DNA of 64,000 bases from Magnaporthiopsis rhizophila (GCA_003049465.1 PYSS01000063.1:62001-126000), one strand, 5' to 3'. Counted from the first letter of the stretch, positions 1 to 10,931 are shown. A program made the numbers and translations. The notes: generated from the sequence alone by a model not told the origin.

Positions 1-1383
1 GAAAAGCACGCCGATGATGTCAGTTCCCTGCTCTGTCCCCCGGCGCAAAACCGCTGCGCTACAACAGCGACACCATCGCAACCGACGGGCGCGCGAAGGC
101 ACAAATAGAGAGTTATACTAACGCGCATGCGCGCGCGCAGATCGTGGTGACGGCTTGCCTCCGGACGGCCTTTACCAAGGGCGGCAAGGGCGGCTTCAAG
201 GACACGCAGGCGTCAGACCTGATGGCCGGCGCCTTCAAGGGCATCATCACCAGGTCCAAGATCAACCCTGCCCTCGTCCAGGATATCTGTGTCGGCACCG
301 TGCTGGCCCCCGGCGGCGGCGCCACCGAGATGCGCGCCGCTGCCCTCGTCGCCGGCTTCCCCGAGACCACCGCCGTTCGCACCCTCAACAGGCAGTGCTC
401 CTCGGGCCTGCAGGCCTGCGTCGACGTCGCCAACCAGATCAAGGCGGGCATGATTGAGATTGGCATCGGCGCCGGCGTCGAGTCGATGAGCACCAACTAC
501 GGGTCAGTCACTACCGTGTTGCTTGCTTTTGACGCGCCGTTTTTGTATCAGCGCTGCTGACACATGCTATAACCAACCACACAGACCCCAGGCTGTCGCC
601 GAGTTCTCAGAACTGCTCGAGGCCCACCAGGAGGCGGCCAACTGCAAAGTGCCCATGGGCGTCCTGTCGGAGCAGATGGCCAAGGACCGCCACGTCTCGC
701 GTCAGTCGCAGGACGCCTTCGCCGCCGCCTCGTACCAAAAGGCCGCCAAGGCGCAAGCCGAGGGCCTGTTCAAGGAGGAGATCGAGCCGCTGCGGGTCAA
801 GTTCGAGGACCCCAAGTCGGGCGAGACCAAGGAAGTGGTGGTGGACCGCGACGACGGCGTCCGGGCGGGCGTGACGGCCGAGTCGCTCGGCAAGATCAAG
901 GCCTCGTTTGCAAAGGACGGCAGCATCCACGCCGGCAACGCCTCGCAGATCTCGGACGGCGCCGCCGCCGTGCTGCTCATGAAGCGGTCCACGGCCGAGC
1001 GTCTGGGCCAGCAGATCCTGGGCAAGTTCGTCCAGGCGTCCATCGTCGGCGTGAAGCCGCTGCTCATGGGCGAGGGCCCCTGGGCCGCCATCCCCAAGCT
1101 CTTTGAGCTCACGGGCGTGTCTAAGGACGACGTCGACATCTTCGAGATCAACGAGGCCTTTGCCAGCCAGTGCCTGTGGTGCGCCAACGAGCTCGGCCTG
1201 CCGCAGGAGAAGATCAACCCCAAGGGCGGCGCCATCGCCTTTGGCCACCCGCTCGGCTGCACCGGCGCCAGGCAGGTCTCGACCCTGCTCTATGAGCTGA
1301 GGAGGAGGGGACAAAAGGTTGGCGTCACCAGCATGTGCATCGGTACCGGCATGGGCATGGCCGCCCTCTGGGTGGCCGAGTAG
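1..1383 (+). CDS. POT1: 3-ketoacyl-CoA thiolase, peroxisomal type (5' partial)
   Basis: Catalyses the last step of fatty-acid beta-oxidation, the thiolytic release of acetyl-CoA from 3-ketoacyl-CoA. Join 1-18, 141-502, 585-1383; the N-terminal exon(s), and any PTS2 peroxisome signal they carry, lie left of the window. The first intron has donor GTCAGT and a perfect TACTAAC branch site before its acceptor at 140; the second (503-584) restores the frame at a Gly codon. Visible thiolase hallmarks are the nucleophilic Cys in RQCSSGLQ, the NEAFA motif, the signature GGAIAFGHPLGCTGAR, and a C-terminal CIGTGMGMA carrying the second catalytic Cys. The protein ends ALWVAE before TAG at 1381. The visible part reads cleanly after splicing. 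Peroxisomal location is inferred from family resemblance; a cytosolic or mitochondrial acetyl-CoA acetyltransferase is less likely. Confidence 0.95.
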
Positions 1384-1729
1384 TCCAGTCCACCCAGTTT
1401 GTGTTCTGCCGCTTTTGCAATACCACTTTTCATCCCAATTCTTTGCTTCGCGTTGTGACGTGTGAATCTCGAGTTTGATTTGTATCTACCCTCCTCCATC
1501 CACCAGCCATGTAACACCGAAAGACGTAGCGAAAAAAGCCTTGTTTGATGTAAGAGAAAGAAGGTACCTCAAAATTTATCGAGACAAGGACGGTTGGCAT
1601 GTTCATTGGACGCGGAAAAGAAAGTAAGGGACGGGGATTTTGAAAAACGCGCGGAGCAGGCGAGAGGTGGAAAATAGCAGGGCGGTCTTGCCAACGGCGT
1701 TCCAACTGCGAAGGCGCATACTACTCTAG
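1384..1729. other. thiolase 3' flank, no gene seen
   Basis: AT-richer sequence after the thiolase stop. It probably holds the 3' UTR and polyadenylation region. I see no coding frame that looks real. Confidence 0.5.
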
Positions 1730-3335
1730 TTAATTAGTATTTAATCCACAGCACAACCAGGTCGAATCGGCTTTCGGAAACATTGGAGAACGCTCACCTG
1801 TCTCCACGGGATGTTCCTTGTGGCAGTGCCAAAAGCGAGGCTGGGGGTAGGCGGCGAGGTGTCGTTCGAACAAATCTCGCGAGATGACGGAATAATTGAA
1901 GGGCGTGTGCGGAAAGAGTGCGCTTGGGGGTACGAAAACGATGTGGTTCAACAGATTGTCCTGAACAGAATCGGGGAGCGGGGGGTGGTGTGGCGGGGTC
2001 GGCTTCGGTTCGCTTCCGCTTTTTGGCGGGGGGGCCTTTTCGGGGTTAACCCTCTTTTGGGTTTGCAAGTCCCAATGTGTAGGGTTTTCGTCGCCGAATG
2101 GTTCTGCGTCTATGAAATCCGGGTCTGTTTGATCTGGTCGATGCTGGGTTGCTTTTTAAACTCGACCATCCGCCCTGCGTAGAGTTCCAGAAATTCGCGG
2201 AAAGAAAATGAAATCGATCTGGTCTTGATGTATGGCTCTTCTCCGCCGTACAGTTGGCACATGCGAATGTACCCAGCGTACGAGATTTTGCGGCCCGTGG
2301 CGCCGTTCTATAGACGTGTGGGCCAGTATCGCTTTAGTCGTTACTTAGTGGGTTGTGTGACTGCGAAGAAGATGGGTTGGGCCGCTGGCGGCATGAGAAA
2401 AGATGGCACTCTGAGCGTACTCGGAGCGTCGGGACGTGCGCGTGGTTTTAACGGAGAGAAGAAGAGAACAGGCTGCGAGCGGGCAGTGAGAGGAAAAGCT
2501 TGTTTTGCTATATAAGCGTTGTCCGGGTGGTCTCCACGCCACGCATTCGGAAGAAGACAGCTGGTTCTGGGCCCAGGCCCAGTTTCGTACCAGTAGGTAG
2601 CGTTCCATAGGGTGGCCGGCTGCTGCCCCATCAAGCCCTCCGTATCATCGTCGCCCTGGTCCTCGACAAGAATCATCCTGGCCTACCGGGTGCAAGCGGC
2701 CCAGCGAGGGCGTCAATCCGCCTATCCACGTCCGCGCCCCTCCAACCCCCGCAGCCTGTTGCCGCCTCCCGAAGGCTCACGCCAGTCGGCTCCCGTGGCA
2801 GCTAGGAAAGGCACAGTAGCCGTCGGGGGTGGCATCCGCCGCCGCATCGCCGGGCATGTACTGGTAGCCCTTGAGAACCAACTCATCGCAGCTGACAACC
2901 CAGAAAATCTCGGCGGCGCCGACCAGCTCGACAAGGTCGTAGAAGTGTAAAACATGCCGAAAGGCTGCTTCAATTTTTTATTTTTTTTTAAGTGTTGGCC
3001 CAGTGTGCTTTGGCGGCGGTGTGGTCGAGCTGGAAAATGTCCGTCCATGTCTTGAACTCGGGGAGTTTGATAGCCCTCGACCGAACTTGGAGAACGTGAA
3101 GCCGGATATCCCGTACTTGTTGCCGCCCACGGCCCCTTCGCAATCTTGCCCGTTCCATGCGAAGAACTCGGACATGAACCATTGCATTCCAGGCAGCGCG
3201 TGCAAAAGGTTGTCCCGCATGTACTCCGGAAGCACTTCGAAGTTGCCGTGTTCTTCTTGTGGTTTCTGGAGGCGGGTACGCCTTCAGGGGGTCCTGGCTG
3301 ATTCAGGCTGCCAGTTGTGATGCCTCGTGCATCTT
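1730..3335 (-). pseudogene. decayed coding remnant(s) of unknown identity
   Basis: Several stretches read like protein on the minus strand but in different frames, separated by stops and frameshifts. From high to low coordinate they are: a segment near 3000-3240 with EVLPEYMRDNLLHALPGMQ and, after a frame change, LPEFKTWTDIFQLDHTAAK; a segment at 2830-2950 with GAAEIFWVVSCDELVLKGY; a segment at 2530-2676 around WNATYWYETGPGP; a segment at 2130-2310 with GYIRMCQLYGGEEPYIKT; and a segment at 1730-2068 with DNLLNHIVFVPPSALFPHT. No single set of GT-AG introns that I can see joins them. I do not recognise the family, and they may come from more than one gene. It could also be a functional gene with sequencing errors. 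Confidence 0.4.
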
Positions 3336-3478
3336 GATTTTCTCCGGTTTGTAGGAGCGGTGACCTTTGCCGAGGCCGTTGCGGGCCTTGGGGGAGTTTT
3401 TGACTAATCCACGCCGCCAGCTGCGAAGCTTCCTGCATCTTGATCTCTTGCGCGGTGGCCTTGTCGAGGCCGTTGCGG
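3297..3478 (-). repeat. decayed tandem duplication, about 93-bp period
   Basis: Two diverged copies lie head to tail at the end of the INO1-like fragment: 3400-3478 (peptide RNGLDK...IKMQEASQLAAW) and 3297-3384 (RNGLGK...IKMHEASQLAA followed by a stop). They share about 90-bp spacing and several identical 8-12-base blocks. This fits an old duplication within dead sequence. Confidence 0.6.
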
Positions 3479-3801
3479 ACCTCGAACTCGCGCATGTCGG
3501 CGCGGAGCTGTCCGATGTGGGGCGTCGCAGGCCCGGTCACCGGGCAGCAGGTTTTCGTCGGCGTGGCTGTCCCGATTGGCAGTAATAGACTCCGGGTAGT
3601 AGATGTTGGGCGGGGGCTTATATGTGGCCCATCTCCTTGTGCACCTCCTGCTTGAGCGTGGGCTCGAGAACTCCGGCGCGGCCCATGGCGGCGGCGGCCA
3701 GGTCAAGGCCGCTGATGTCCCAGCCAGCCGCCGATGACGAGGTCGTTGGGGTGGACCATGGGCAAGACGTTATGGAAGGTGTTGTTGACGTTTTTGGCTT
3801 C
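3440..3801 (-). pseudogene. inositol-3-phosphate synthase (INO1) fragment, frameshifted
   Basis: Minus-strand translation matches the middle of fungal myo-inositol-3-phosphate synthase, the enzyme that makes inositol phosphate from glucose 6-phosphate. Frame one reads FHNVLPMVHPNDLVIGG. A 4-nt duplication (CAGCCAGC on the plus strand, 3721-3728) then shifts the frame, and the expected WDISGLDLAAAMGRAGVLEP resumes. Further shifts follow near 3619 and 3530 before IYYPESITANRDSHAD and LRADMREFEVRNGLDKA. Both ends of the enzyme (normally over 500 residues) are missing, so this is a broken copy. A functional INO1 is presumably elsewhere in the genome. Identification rests on remembered family motifs. 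Confidence 0.75.
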
Positions 3802-4090
3802 ACTTGGGCAATGGCGGCAAAATATCACCGCCATGCGTCCTGAAATATCCGTCGACCCTTGCCTCGTATATTTTGGTGGCGCTTTTCCGACGAAACGTCC
3901 AACCCCCTCCGACGTCCGTGATGGCGGGGATATGAGGTAGTTAATGATGGCTGTGTTGACGGTCTGCCCATCATCGAGCTCCTCCTAGAGCGCGGCTTCC
4001 TCGGGTCCGGCTGCGGAGACATCCGACATTTGTGTTTCGGCCTCGAGAAGGTGAATCGAAGCTCAACCATGCGCTACGCTAGCAGGAGTC
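3802..4090 (-). other. further minus-strand coding-like debris
   Basis: Short minus-strand stretches read like protein, for example QTVNTAIINYLIS and, in another frame, ITDVGGGWTFRRKSATKIYE. They are broken by a stop near 3986 and by frame changes. They lie upstream of the INO1-like fragment but do not resemble the INO1 N-terminus as I remember it. Confidence 0.3.
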
Positions 4091-6609
4091 CATAGTTGAA
4101 TTGTTGAAGGAATGAAGCGGCTGTGAGGAAGTTTCAACTGGGAGTTCCCAAGTCGGAAAGAGAGATGGTATTCCCAGATCACCAGGCGGAGAATCAACAC
4201 GGCGCCGAATTTGGGCGAAATTGCCGATGTCGGCTACTCCATATCCTCGGGTTATGAGCAAATAGACTACCCGATTTAGATGTTGATATTCTCGTCAGAT
4301 GTTGTCTATATTTGATCCAGTGTGAAGCACACCTATACCGAGCCAGCTCGTTGAACTCTGCAGAGACGTGGTGTTAGCAGGAATCGGTGGTCCCGATGAA
4401 TATAAGTAGGTGGGAGGTGGATGAATCATTTACATGGGACTCCTTTACTGAGGCGTGCTCCCGGGTTCCCACCGGGACAAACAAATGAGTATGGAGTGTG
4501 CTTGTATGCAATCAGCAGGTTCGAGCAAGGGAAGTCATGCTTGGAGGCGTCATTCTTGGTTTGGCACTGTCGCTGCGAGTTGGACCGAAGCAGGTAGCAT
4601 CACATAGGTCGGGTTCAAGGCTGCGCGTGACTTGCCAGTAGCACTAGGAAAGTATCTAGACATACAAACAGGTCACAAACGAGCCAGATCTCGTCCCTGA
4701 AAACCCAAACAGAGCGGTCGTGAATCCGCCGGTTTGAATGGGCTGACTATGAGCAAGCGCTGTCATCAGGGTCTCGTGCCTTCCGCTTGATGATTCCTAC
4801 CGATCCTGTCCGTTGCTCGCGGGAAAGCGAGACATCGGGGTTGTGTTTGCGTGTTACTCAATGGTCCATCAAGCCAGCGAAACACAAGCCCTTTGTGCGT
4901 GGCCAAAGACTATCGCAATGCGCACGCGGCCGCGATGTCTGGGCTTAATCCTCGGTCTAATTTGTCACCCCTAAACCAGAACCAAACGTTTTCGAAACTT
5001 TATTTTATAGCAAAGCTGCCTGGGTCGCATCCTTCTTGGCGTTGCGATGCTAATCTTGTAATGGCGGGGCGTGATCGCACCTTATTATAACGGTCGTTGC
5101 GGAGGTTACATCCTTCCAGGATCATAAACGTCAACTATCTGACGAACACTTTCCAATAGATTTCATTAGCTTACAGATCAGACGACGAACCCAATGCACC
5201 ATCGTTTATGAACCGCGTCGGAAAGGTTCAACGTTTATGATCCCGGAAATGTCAGAGGTGCCCCGCGGTCAGCGACCGTCCGTTAAGAAAAAGGGCTGTA
5301 TTCAAAAGGAGAGTTTCCGCTGCTTACTTCTTCTCCTTTTTTTTTCCTTTTATGTATATAAACTGTCGAAGTTGACATTACACGCAGATAATAAAAGCCA
5401 GCGCCCGCTAGCTATGTTTAAAAGTGGTAAAAAAGAAATTGGGCAGCAAGGACGTCCGCTGCCGCCCCCTTTATCAACCATTATTTTTTTTTTCTCTCAC
5501 GCTGTATTTGGCAGTCCGACGAAGCTTGCCTTTGCTTTGAGGAGTGGCCTTAAACCCGCGCAAGGTCGGATGCGGCTGAGAGAGCATCAATGCGACCACT
5601 CTAGCCTACCTATGTAGTCCGAGCTGGGTCTTTATGCCATGTGCACATACCGAGAAGGAACGCGCCGGAGCCGTCCTGCGGAGAGATCGGACGGTCGTTA
5701 TGGCGAAAGGCGCTATCGAACGCGGGAAAAGCGCCGTGGCGTTTTCTGCTAAGCGACCCGGGGCCCCGCACCTGCCCTCGAGGTCCGAAGGATGGGAGGT
5801 GCGGATCCTCGGGTACCTGCCTGCCTATTGGGGTATCAATTCGTCAAGTGGTGCTCGCGCCAGCCATCCACTGTCCGTGGGGACGCTGAAAAGGGGGCGT
5901 GGGACCCTCAACGACTCCATCGCGCACTCTTTGTCAAGGCTGGTACGTGTATGTAGGAATGTTGGAGGCAGCAACGGATGAATTTTTATCGGCCCTCACA
6001 TCACAATGTCTTGCGGCAAACATGTTGGGGACATCACACAAACCACGACCCTTCTCCCCTCGATGGCCAGCGGCCAACTGAGTCTGACTATAAAACCTGC
6101 CTTAGTTGAGCTAATGCGCCAGCCACATACTAGCTCGCCCGTGGATAGGTCGTTTCTCTTGCATGAATCACTGGTTAGCCAGGGTATACTGCACTGCAAC
6201 ATTCGGCGAAAAGCACCTACCACCTACATACACCGCCGGTTGCCGAAATGCGCAGAGCAGCACGGCGAAAGAGCCCCGGAGCCTTGGGTACGAGGAATCT
6301 TAGGTTCTGCGCGTGCGTAGGAACCGACCTTACCTGCGCGAAGTGAACCAGGTTCCCCCTGGTCGGCCACATCCGACGAGGACCATCGGGTGCGAGCAGC
6401 AGCAGCACCCCAAATATCCGGTTTATCCGACATAAAAGGAGTGGACGCCCAGCATGCCCCTCGGGATAGATGGGTTCTCTTGGCCAGGCACACCTCCTGC
6501 GGCTTCAGCATCCCCCAGTCAGCCGGCCAGCCACTCGCTCAGTCATTCTCTCCCTTTTTGGCTTCTCTCCCATCATCTCCTCTCATTCACTTGACAGAGG
6601 AAAAACGCT
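4091..6609. other. gene-free stretch, promoter side of the binding-protein-like gene
   Basis: No open frame here looks coding and no RNA gene was recognised. The last few hundred bases (about 6400-6609) are pyrimidine-rich, as in fungal promoters and 5' UTRs, and lead into the ATG at 6610. Confidence 0.5.
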
Positions 6610-8291
6610 ATGCTCCGCTCCCTTCTAACCGTGGCCTTGGTGGCCGGCCGCGTGTGGTCCTACGACCAGCTGCTAGGGTTCAACGGAAAGTTCATCAAGG
6701 AGACGCGCCCAATTGAGGACATCTACAAGGCTGCCCTTGCCGAGGGCGGCCGGTGCTCGCAATGGATGGGCGGGGATGAAAAGGTTTGTTGCAGCCGAAC
6801 GTAAAACGTCCTTTTCCTCGCCAGCGCTGACAAGTTGCACAACACAGAATGACGAGGATGCTATCAAACGTGAATTCGAGGCGCGCTGGTATGTCGTTGG
6901 CTAGCTTTCTTACTCATCCTTTTGGTCATTACTTCGTCCTCATCATTTTCTACCGAACGCTGACTGACTATCAACACCAACCCACCCTATCAGGCCCGGA
7001 ATCACTCTGGACCTGACTACGGACCTGAGCAAGTACCATGCCGTCAGGTTCGACCAGCAGCTCGCCGCAGGGAAAGTCACGGTGGACTCGATCGCCTTCC
7101 AAACCGTTGACAGGTTTCCAGGCTGGGACGCCGAGGGCGCGCTTCTCCACTACGCACCCAACGGTTTCGACATGATCTATCCGCCCATGCGGGATGTTCG
7201 CGCCGCTTTCTACGGCATTCTGACGGTGGGCTGGTCTGGCAAGTGGAACACGGATAAGGTGAGGACAGGGACGACCAGCACCCCATTTTCCCTTGGTGAG
7301 TAAGCATGTGTATGGAGGTAGACTGACGGGCGAACATGGACCTTTGATAGCTGCCAGGGATCGCTCCACCAGTCGAGTTCCAGGACTGGCTCCGTCCCGA
7401 GTTCAAGGACAAGCTGGTTCTCACCACGCCCGTCGATGACGACGCGGTACTTGTAAGTTTTTATCCTTGCTCCTTTTTCGAGGGACTGAAGATGATTGAT
7501 AAACTAACCGCCGGAAACCCCGACGTCACAGTATGGTTGGTTGTTCCCTGCCCACTTTCCGCCGGAATATTCTTATTCCTCCCCAAGTCTTGTACTCCCT
7601 CATTACCCAAACATTTCAGGACATAAGCGGCTAACCTCCAACCATTTGCAGCCTTTGATCTGATGTAAGTCGTCTACCTCAGTTTCTTTAGCAACCTGTG
7701 AGGATCATACCAGAAACTGACAACCCAACCCGAACCACAGCATGCAGCAATACGGCAAGGAATGGTTCGAGAAGCTGCTGGCGCAGAACCCCCGCTGGGT
7801 CCGCGGCACGCGCACTCCGGACACGGTCATGAGCGACCCCAAGGCCCAGTGGGCCGCCAGCTTCACGTCCGACGGCCTATTCCCCACCAAGAACATCAAC
7901 GTCTCGCACCCGGTGCAGGGCAGCTTCGTTACCTGGTTCCAGCTCGCCGCCATCCCCAAGGACGCGCCCCACCCCGAGTGCGCCAAGCTGCTGCATAACT
8001 ACATGCTCTCCAAGGAGTGGCAGTCCACCCGCGGCTCGTGGCCTGTCCGTCGCGACGTTGATCCTCCCGCGGGATATCCCGGAATCTTTGAGATGCCCGG
8101 TACCAACATGTAAGTTGTTTTTGAGGGGAACACGCAATGGGCTGTTCTGTGTGCCTCAAGCTAATGTTATTTGCAGCACGTATTTCCGCGAGTGGATGGC
8201 GGACCGCGCCCGGCTCGAGAGGCTGAGATTATGGTTTGAGGACAAACTTGGCACTCCTCAGGGCCTCAGCCCGCTTATCGATGATCTTTGA
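6610..8291 (+). CDS. secreted periplasmic-binding-protein-like protein (fungal 'ABC-type Fe3+ transport' family)
   Basis: Join 6610-6783, 6848-6888, 6994-7258, 7351-7452, 7532-7535, 7652-7664, 7741-8109, 8177-8291, giving 360 residues. The N-terminus MLRSLLTVALVAGRVWS is a likely signal peptide. The body resembles bacterial type II solute-binding proteins that fungal annotations call ABC-type Fe3+ transport system proteins; motifs include LTTDLSKYHAVRFDQQLAAGK, SIAFQTVDRFPGW and PRWVRGTRTPDTVM. Fungi have no matching importer, so the ligand and role are unknown; extracellular binding or hydrolysis are both possible. Every junction is GT-AG and the frame closes exactly. The TATG exon at 7532-7535 is required to read VLYAFDLIMQQYG. 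The ATG at 6610 is the first in frame with the signal peptide. Family assignment is from memory. Confidence 0.85.
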
Positions 8292-8468
8292 GCGAAACGG
8301 TACACCAAAGCCGTTGGGATTTTGGCGCTGGCGGTAGTTCATAATGGGTGTGGTGTTTATACCACGGGGCCTGGAAAGTCTACATATAATCGCTTCCCAA
8401 AAGCATCCGACCACCTGCCGTTTTACAACAAAACGCCACCTCTTACAACAGCGAAAAAAAAAAACAGT

Positions 8469-8513
<45 letters not shown>

Positions 8514-9143
8514 ACCAAGCATGCCTGCCGTGGCCAAACGCCAGGTGGTTGTCACCCGTGGTGACCATGCCCAGCTTCTTGNCAACTGGTGGGTATTTAT
8601 CTCCGCAAAACAATTTGCATGGGGACACCTTTTACGCAAAACATGCAAACGACAAGCCAGCCTCCTTGTTACCGTTTTTGCCTTCCATGATACCTTCTGC
8701 CTTGGTCCCGCGAAGCACGGTCGTGGCGCCAGAATACGGCGTCGGATACGGGCATATAGGGCCCCCGGTATGTACGAAGCCGGAAACGGACGACGAGGAA
8801 ATGAGGGCGGGGCCCAACGCCTATCCCCATCCGCTTTTTCGGCAAAAGGCGGTGTTCCAACTTCCCCATATTCACTGACTCTGCCAGACACGGTTGTTAG
8901 AAGACGGTGACGCCCTTCCTGCCGCATTGCCGAGCTTTTCACAACAGGGCCCCAGCACGTAGGTTTTGTGACCTGGGGCGTGGTGCTATTGCAGCACTGA
9001 TTTTATGGCACAGCGTTCAGGAAAAAAAAAAAAAAAAAAAAAAAATAGAAAACATCGCGTCAAATCTGCAGCCGAAAGGAGAAGCTAGGAAGATGCAGGT
9101 ACAGTAAATGGAATGTGGATCGGCGGGACGGGATCCCCCGAGG
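8292..9143. other. intergenic between convergent genes; poly(A) runs and one N
   Basis: Lies between the ends of two convergent genes. It holds an A40 run (8471-8510), an A24 run (9022-9045) and one undetermined base (8582). I see nothing coding. Confidence 0.6.
8471..8510. repeat. A40 homopolymer
   Basis: Forty consecutive A bases about 180 bp after the stop of the binding-protein-like gene. Its length is likely unreliable in the assembly. Confidence 0.8.
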
Positions 9144-10931
9144 TCAAGCCTTCCGCCGCAGGTCCAGTATTTTCCGCAGCTCGAGCGTCCCCTTGGCGCC
9201 CCAGCCCGAAGGACCCGAGTCAACACTTGGGCGTACGGATGTGTACCAGCCCCACGCCCGCTGGTCCAGATCCACGACGGTGAGATGGTCGGCCCAGCTG
9301 TCGTAGAGGAGCCTCAGGGCCCCGAGCAGCAGCGCCAAATTTTCCTCCTTCTCCAGGTTGATCTCCTTTTGCGTCTTCTTCTTTTTTGCCACCGCCGGCC
9401 TTTTGCCACTGCCGCCGCCCTCGGCTGCGTTCTCCTCCTCCTCCTCCTTGGAAGGACCCGCCGGGGTAGGCGGTGATGCCGTGGCAAAGCTCCGCAGCAG
9501 ATAATTCCTCGCAGACTCGGGTCGGTGGATCTGCATGCCCACGACGGTGGTCTCACGGTGGTGTCTGGTGGCAGCAGACGGGCCCGAGCCTCCTCCGGCT
9601 GTTGATTTGGACCTCATGGCTTCAACGTCTAGGCCCCAAACGGCCTCGGCGCCCAAGCCCGCGTCGGCGCCCGTCAGCCGCATGCGTTCCGACAGCGCGC
9701 CCCTGACGCAGTTGCGCATGAGCCTGAACCGATCCGGTCCGAGAAACTTGCCGCCGAACCATCTGGTCAGTACAACCAAGGTGTCGACAACGTCCGCATC
9801 GCGCAGCATCTGCAGGATCAAAGCGCCGCAGCCGGTCTCGCCGTCATCGAATTTCTCCTCCACAACCCTGCTGGAGCCCGGCGGCCGCGCCCGGTAGGCC
9901 CAGGCGTTGTGTGTTGCGGTTTTGAGATGGGGGTACTTGGTCATCAGAGACGATATAAGTTTCTTCCGCTCTGTCGGGTCCGCCATGTGTGTGGCCCTGG
10001 CAACGAAAGTTGACTCCTTGAGTGAAATGGACTGACTCGTAGACCAAGTAAGGAGCTGTCTGGGCTGGGGGTTCGCTGAAGGAGGGGCGGTCAGCTGCTG
10101 TGTCTGGCTCTGGCTCTGGCTCTGGCTCTCCAGCTTGATGGGTGGTGATGCTTGCGGCTCGGATTTGATTGGATTGCTAGGGAACGCAGCGTCGTCGCCG
10201 CCCTCAGCCCTCACGGCCGAATCCGTGATGCTCTCCTCCCCATTCCACGTATAGCCGCCGCGTTTCAGAACATAGATCTCGCGGCCCATGATGCGGACCT
10301 TGGGCTGGCCCTCGCCCCAGCCCTCCCGCTCCGCCGGCGGCGCATTCTCGATCCCGAGGCTGTGGGCCTTGGAGCGCGAGTTGGCCGAGACCACGGCCTG
10401 GGCCATGCTGAGGCGGCTGCTGGGCGGCTGCTCCGGCATCGTGTAGCGCAGCAGCTCGACGGCAAAAGCGAGAACCAGCGGCGCCCTGTTGGTCTCGAGC
10501 GCCGTCGACGCGATGCGCCCCTCGTCCGTGTCCACAGGCAGCGCCAGCGACCTCTCGAGCTCGTCCGGCGTCATCTGCTCCGGCATTCCGAAGAGACCTC
10601 TCTCCTCTAGATTAGAGCCGTCGGGTCGCGCCCGCTTGTTCGCACCGCCGCTACCTGCCCCAGAAGCCGCGCGCTTACTGCCGCCTACCGCTTCTACTCC
10701 GGCGCCGCCACGCTTGACAGCAGCCTTGCACGCGTTGTGCAGCGACCGCGCGGCCTTGGCGTCTGGGACTGCGTTCTCCACGTCGGCGAGCGTAGCCTCG
10801 GCGACCTGCCGGATGCTCTTGAGTCCGATGGTCTGCAAGGCTTTGACGTGTGACATTGCCTGGAGCATCGGCAGTTTCCTGGCGCTAACGAGAAGGCGCA
10901 GCAGCTCTTGGACATCCTGTTGGGTAGCCAT
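9144..10931 (-). CDS. IMPACT-family (UPF0029) domain protein with N-terminal helical extension
   Basis: Single-exon gene for 595 residues; ATG at 10931, TGA at 9144. The C-terminal part (about 295-420) is an IMPACT/UPF0029 domain, seen in FVARATHMADPTERKKLI, the FDDGETGCG block and VVLTRWFGGKFLGPDRFR. Yeast Yih1 and mammalian IMPACT use this domain when they bind Gcn1 and restrain the Gcn2 kinase, but they carry an N-terminal RWD domain, which I do not see here. Instead residues 1-75 look like small helices of helix-hairpin-helix type (IGLKSIRQVAEATLADVENA). A conserved-looking middle (about 130-230) and a low-complexity SQSQSQSQ run follow. After the IMPACT domain there are Lys-rich stretches. 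A role in translation control is only a family-level guess. Confidence 0.85.
   Translation of the reverse strand: MATQQDVQELLRLLVSARKLPMLQAMSHVKALQTIGLKSIRQVAEATLADVENAVPDAKAARSLHNACKAAVKRGGAGVEAVGGSKRAASGAGSGGANKRARPDGSNLEERGLFGMPEQMTPDELERSLALPVDTDEGRIASTALETNRAPLVLAFAVELLRYTMPEQPPSSRLSMAQAVVSANSRSKAHSLGIENAPPAEREGWGEGQPKVRIMGREIYVLKRGGYTWNGEESITDSAVRAEGGDDAAFPSNPIKSEPQASPPIKLESQSQSQSQTQQLTAPPSANPQPRQLLTWSTSQSISLKESTFVARATHMADPTERKKLISSLMTKYPHLKTATHNAWAYRARPPGSSRVVEEKFDDGETGCGALILQMLRDADVVDTLVVLTRWFGGKFLGPDRFRLMRNCVRGALSERMRLTGADAGLGAEAVWGLDVEAMRSKSTAGGGSGPSAATRHHRETTVVGMQIHRPESARNYLLRSFATASPPTPAGPSKEEEEENAAEGGGSGKRPAVAKKKKTQKEINLEKEENLALLLGALRLLYDSWADHLTVVDLDQRAWGWYTSVRPSVDSGPSGWGAKGTLELRKILDLRRKA

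Noticed and set aside
4505..4530. GGTTCGA-like T-loop sequence
   Set aside because: No matching stems or cloverleaf around it.
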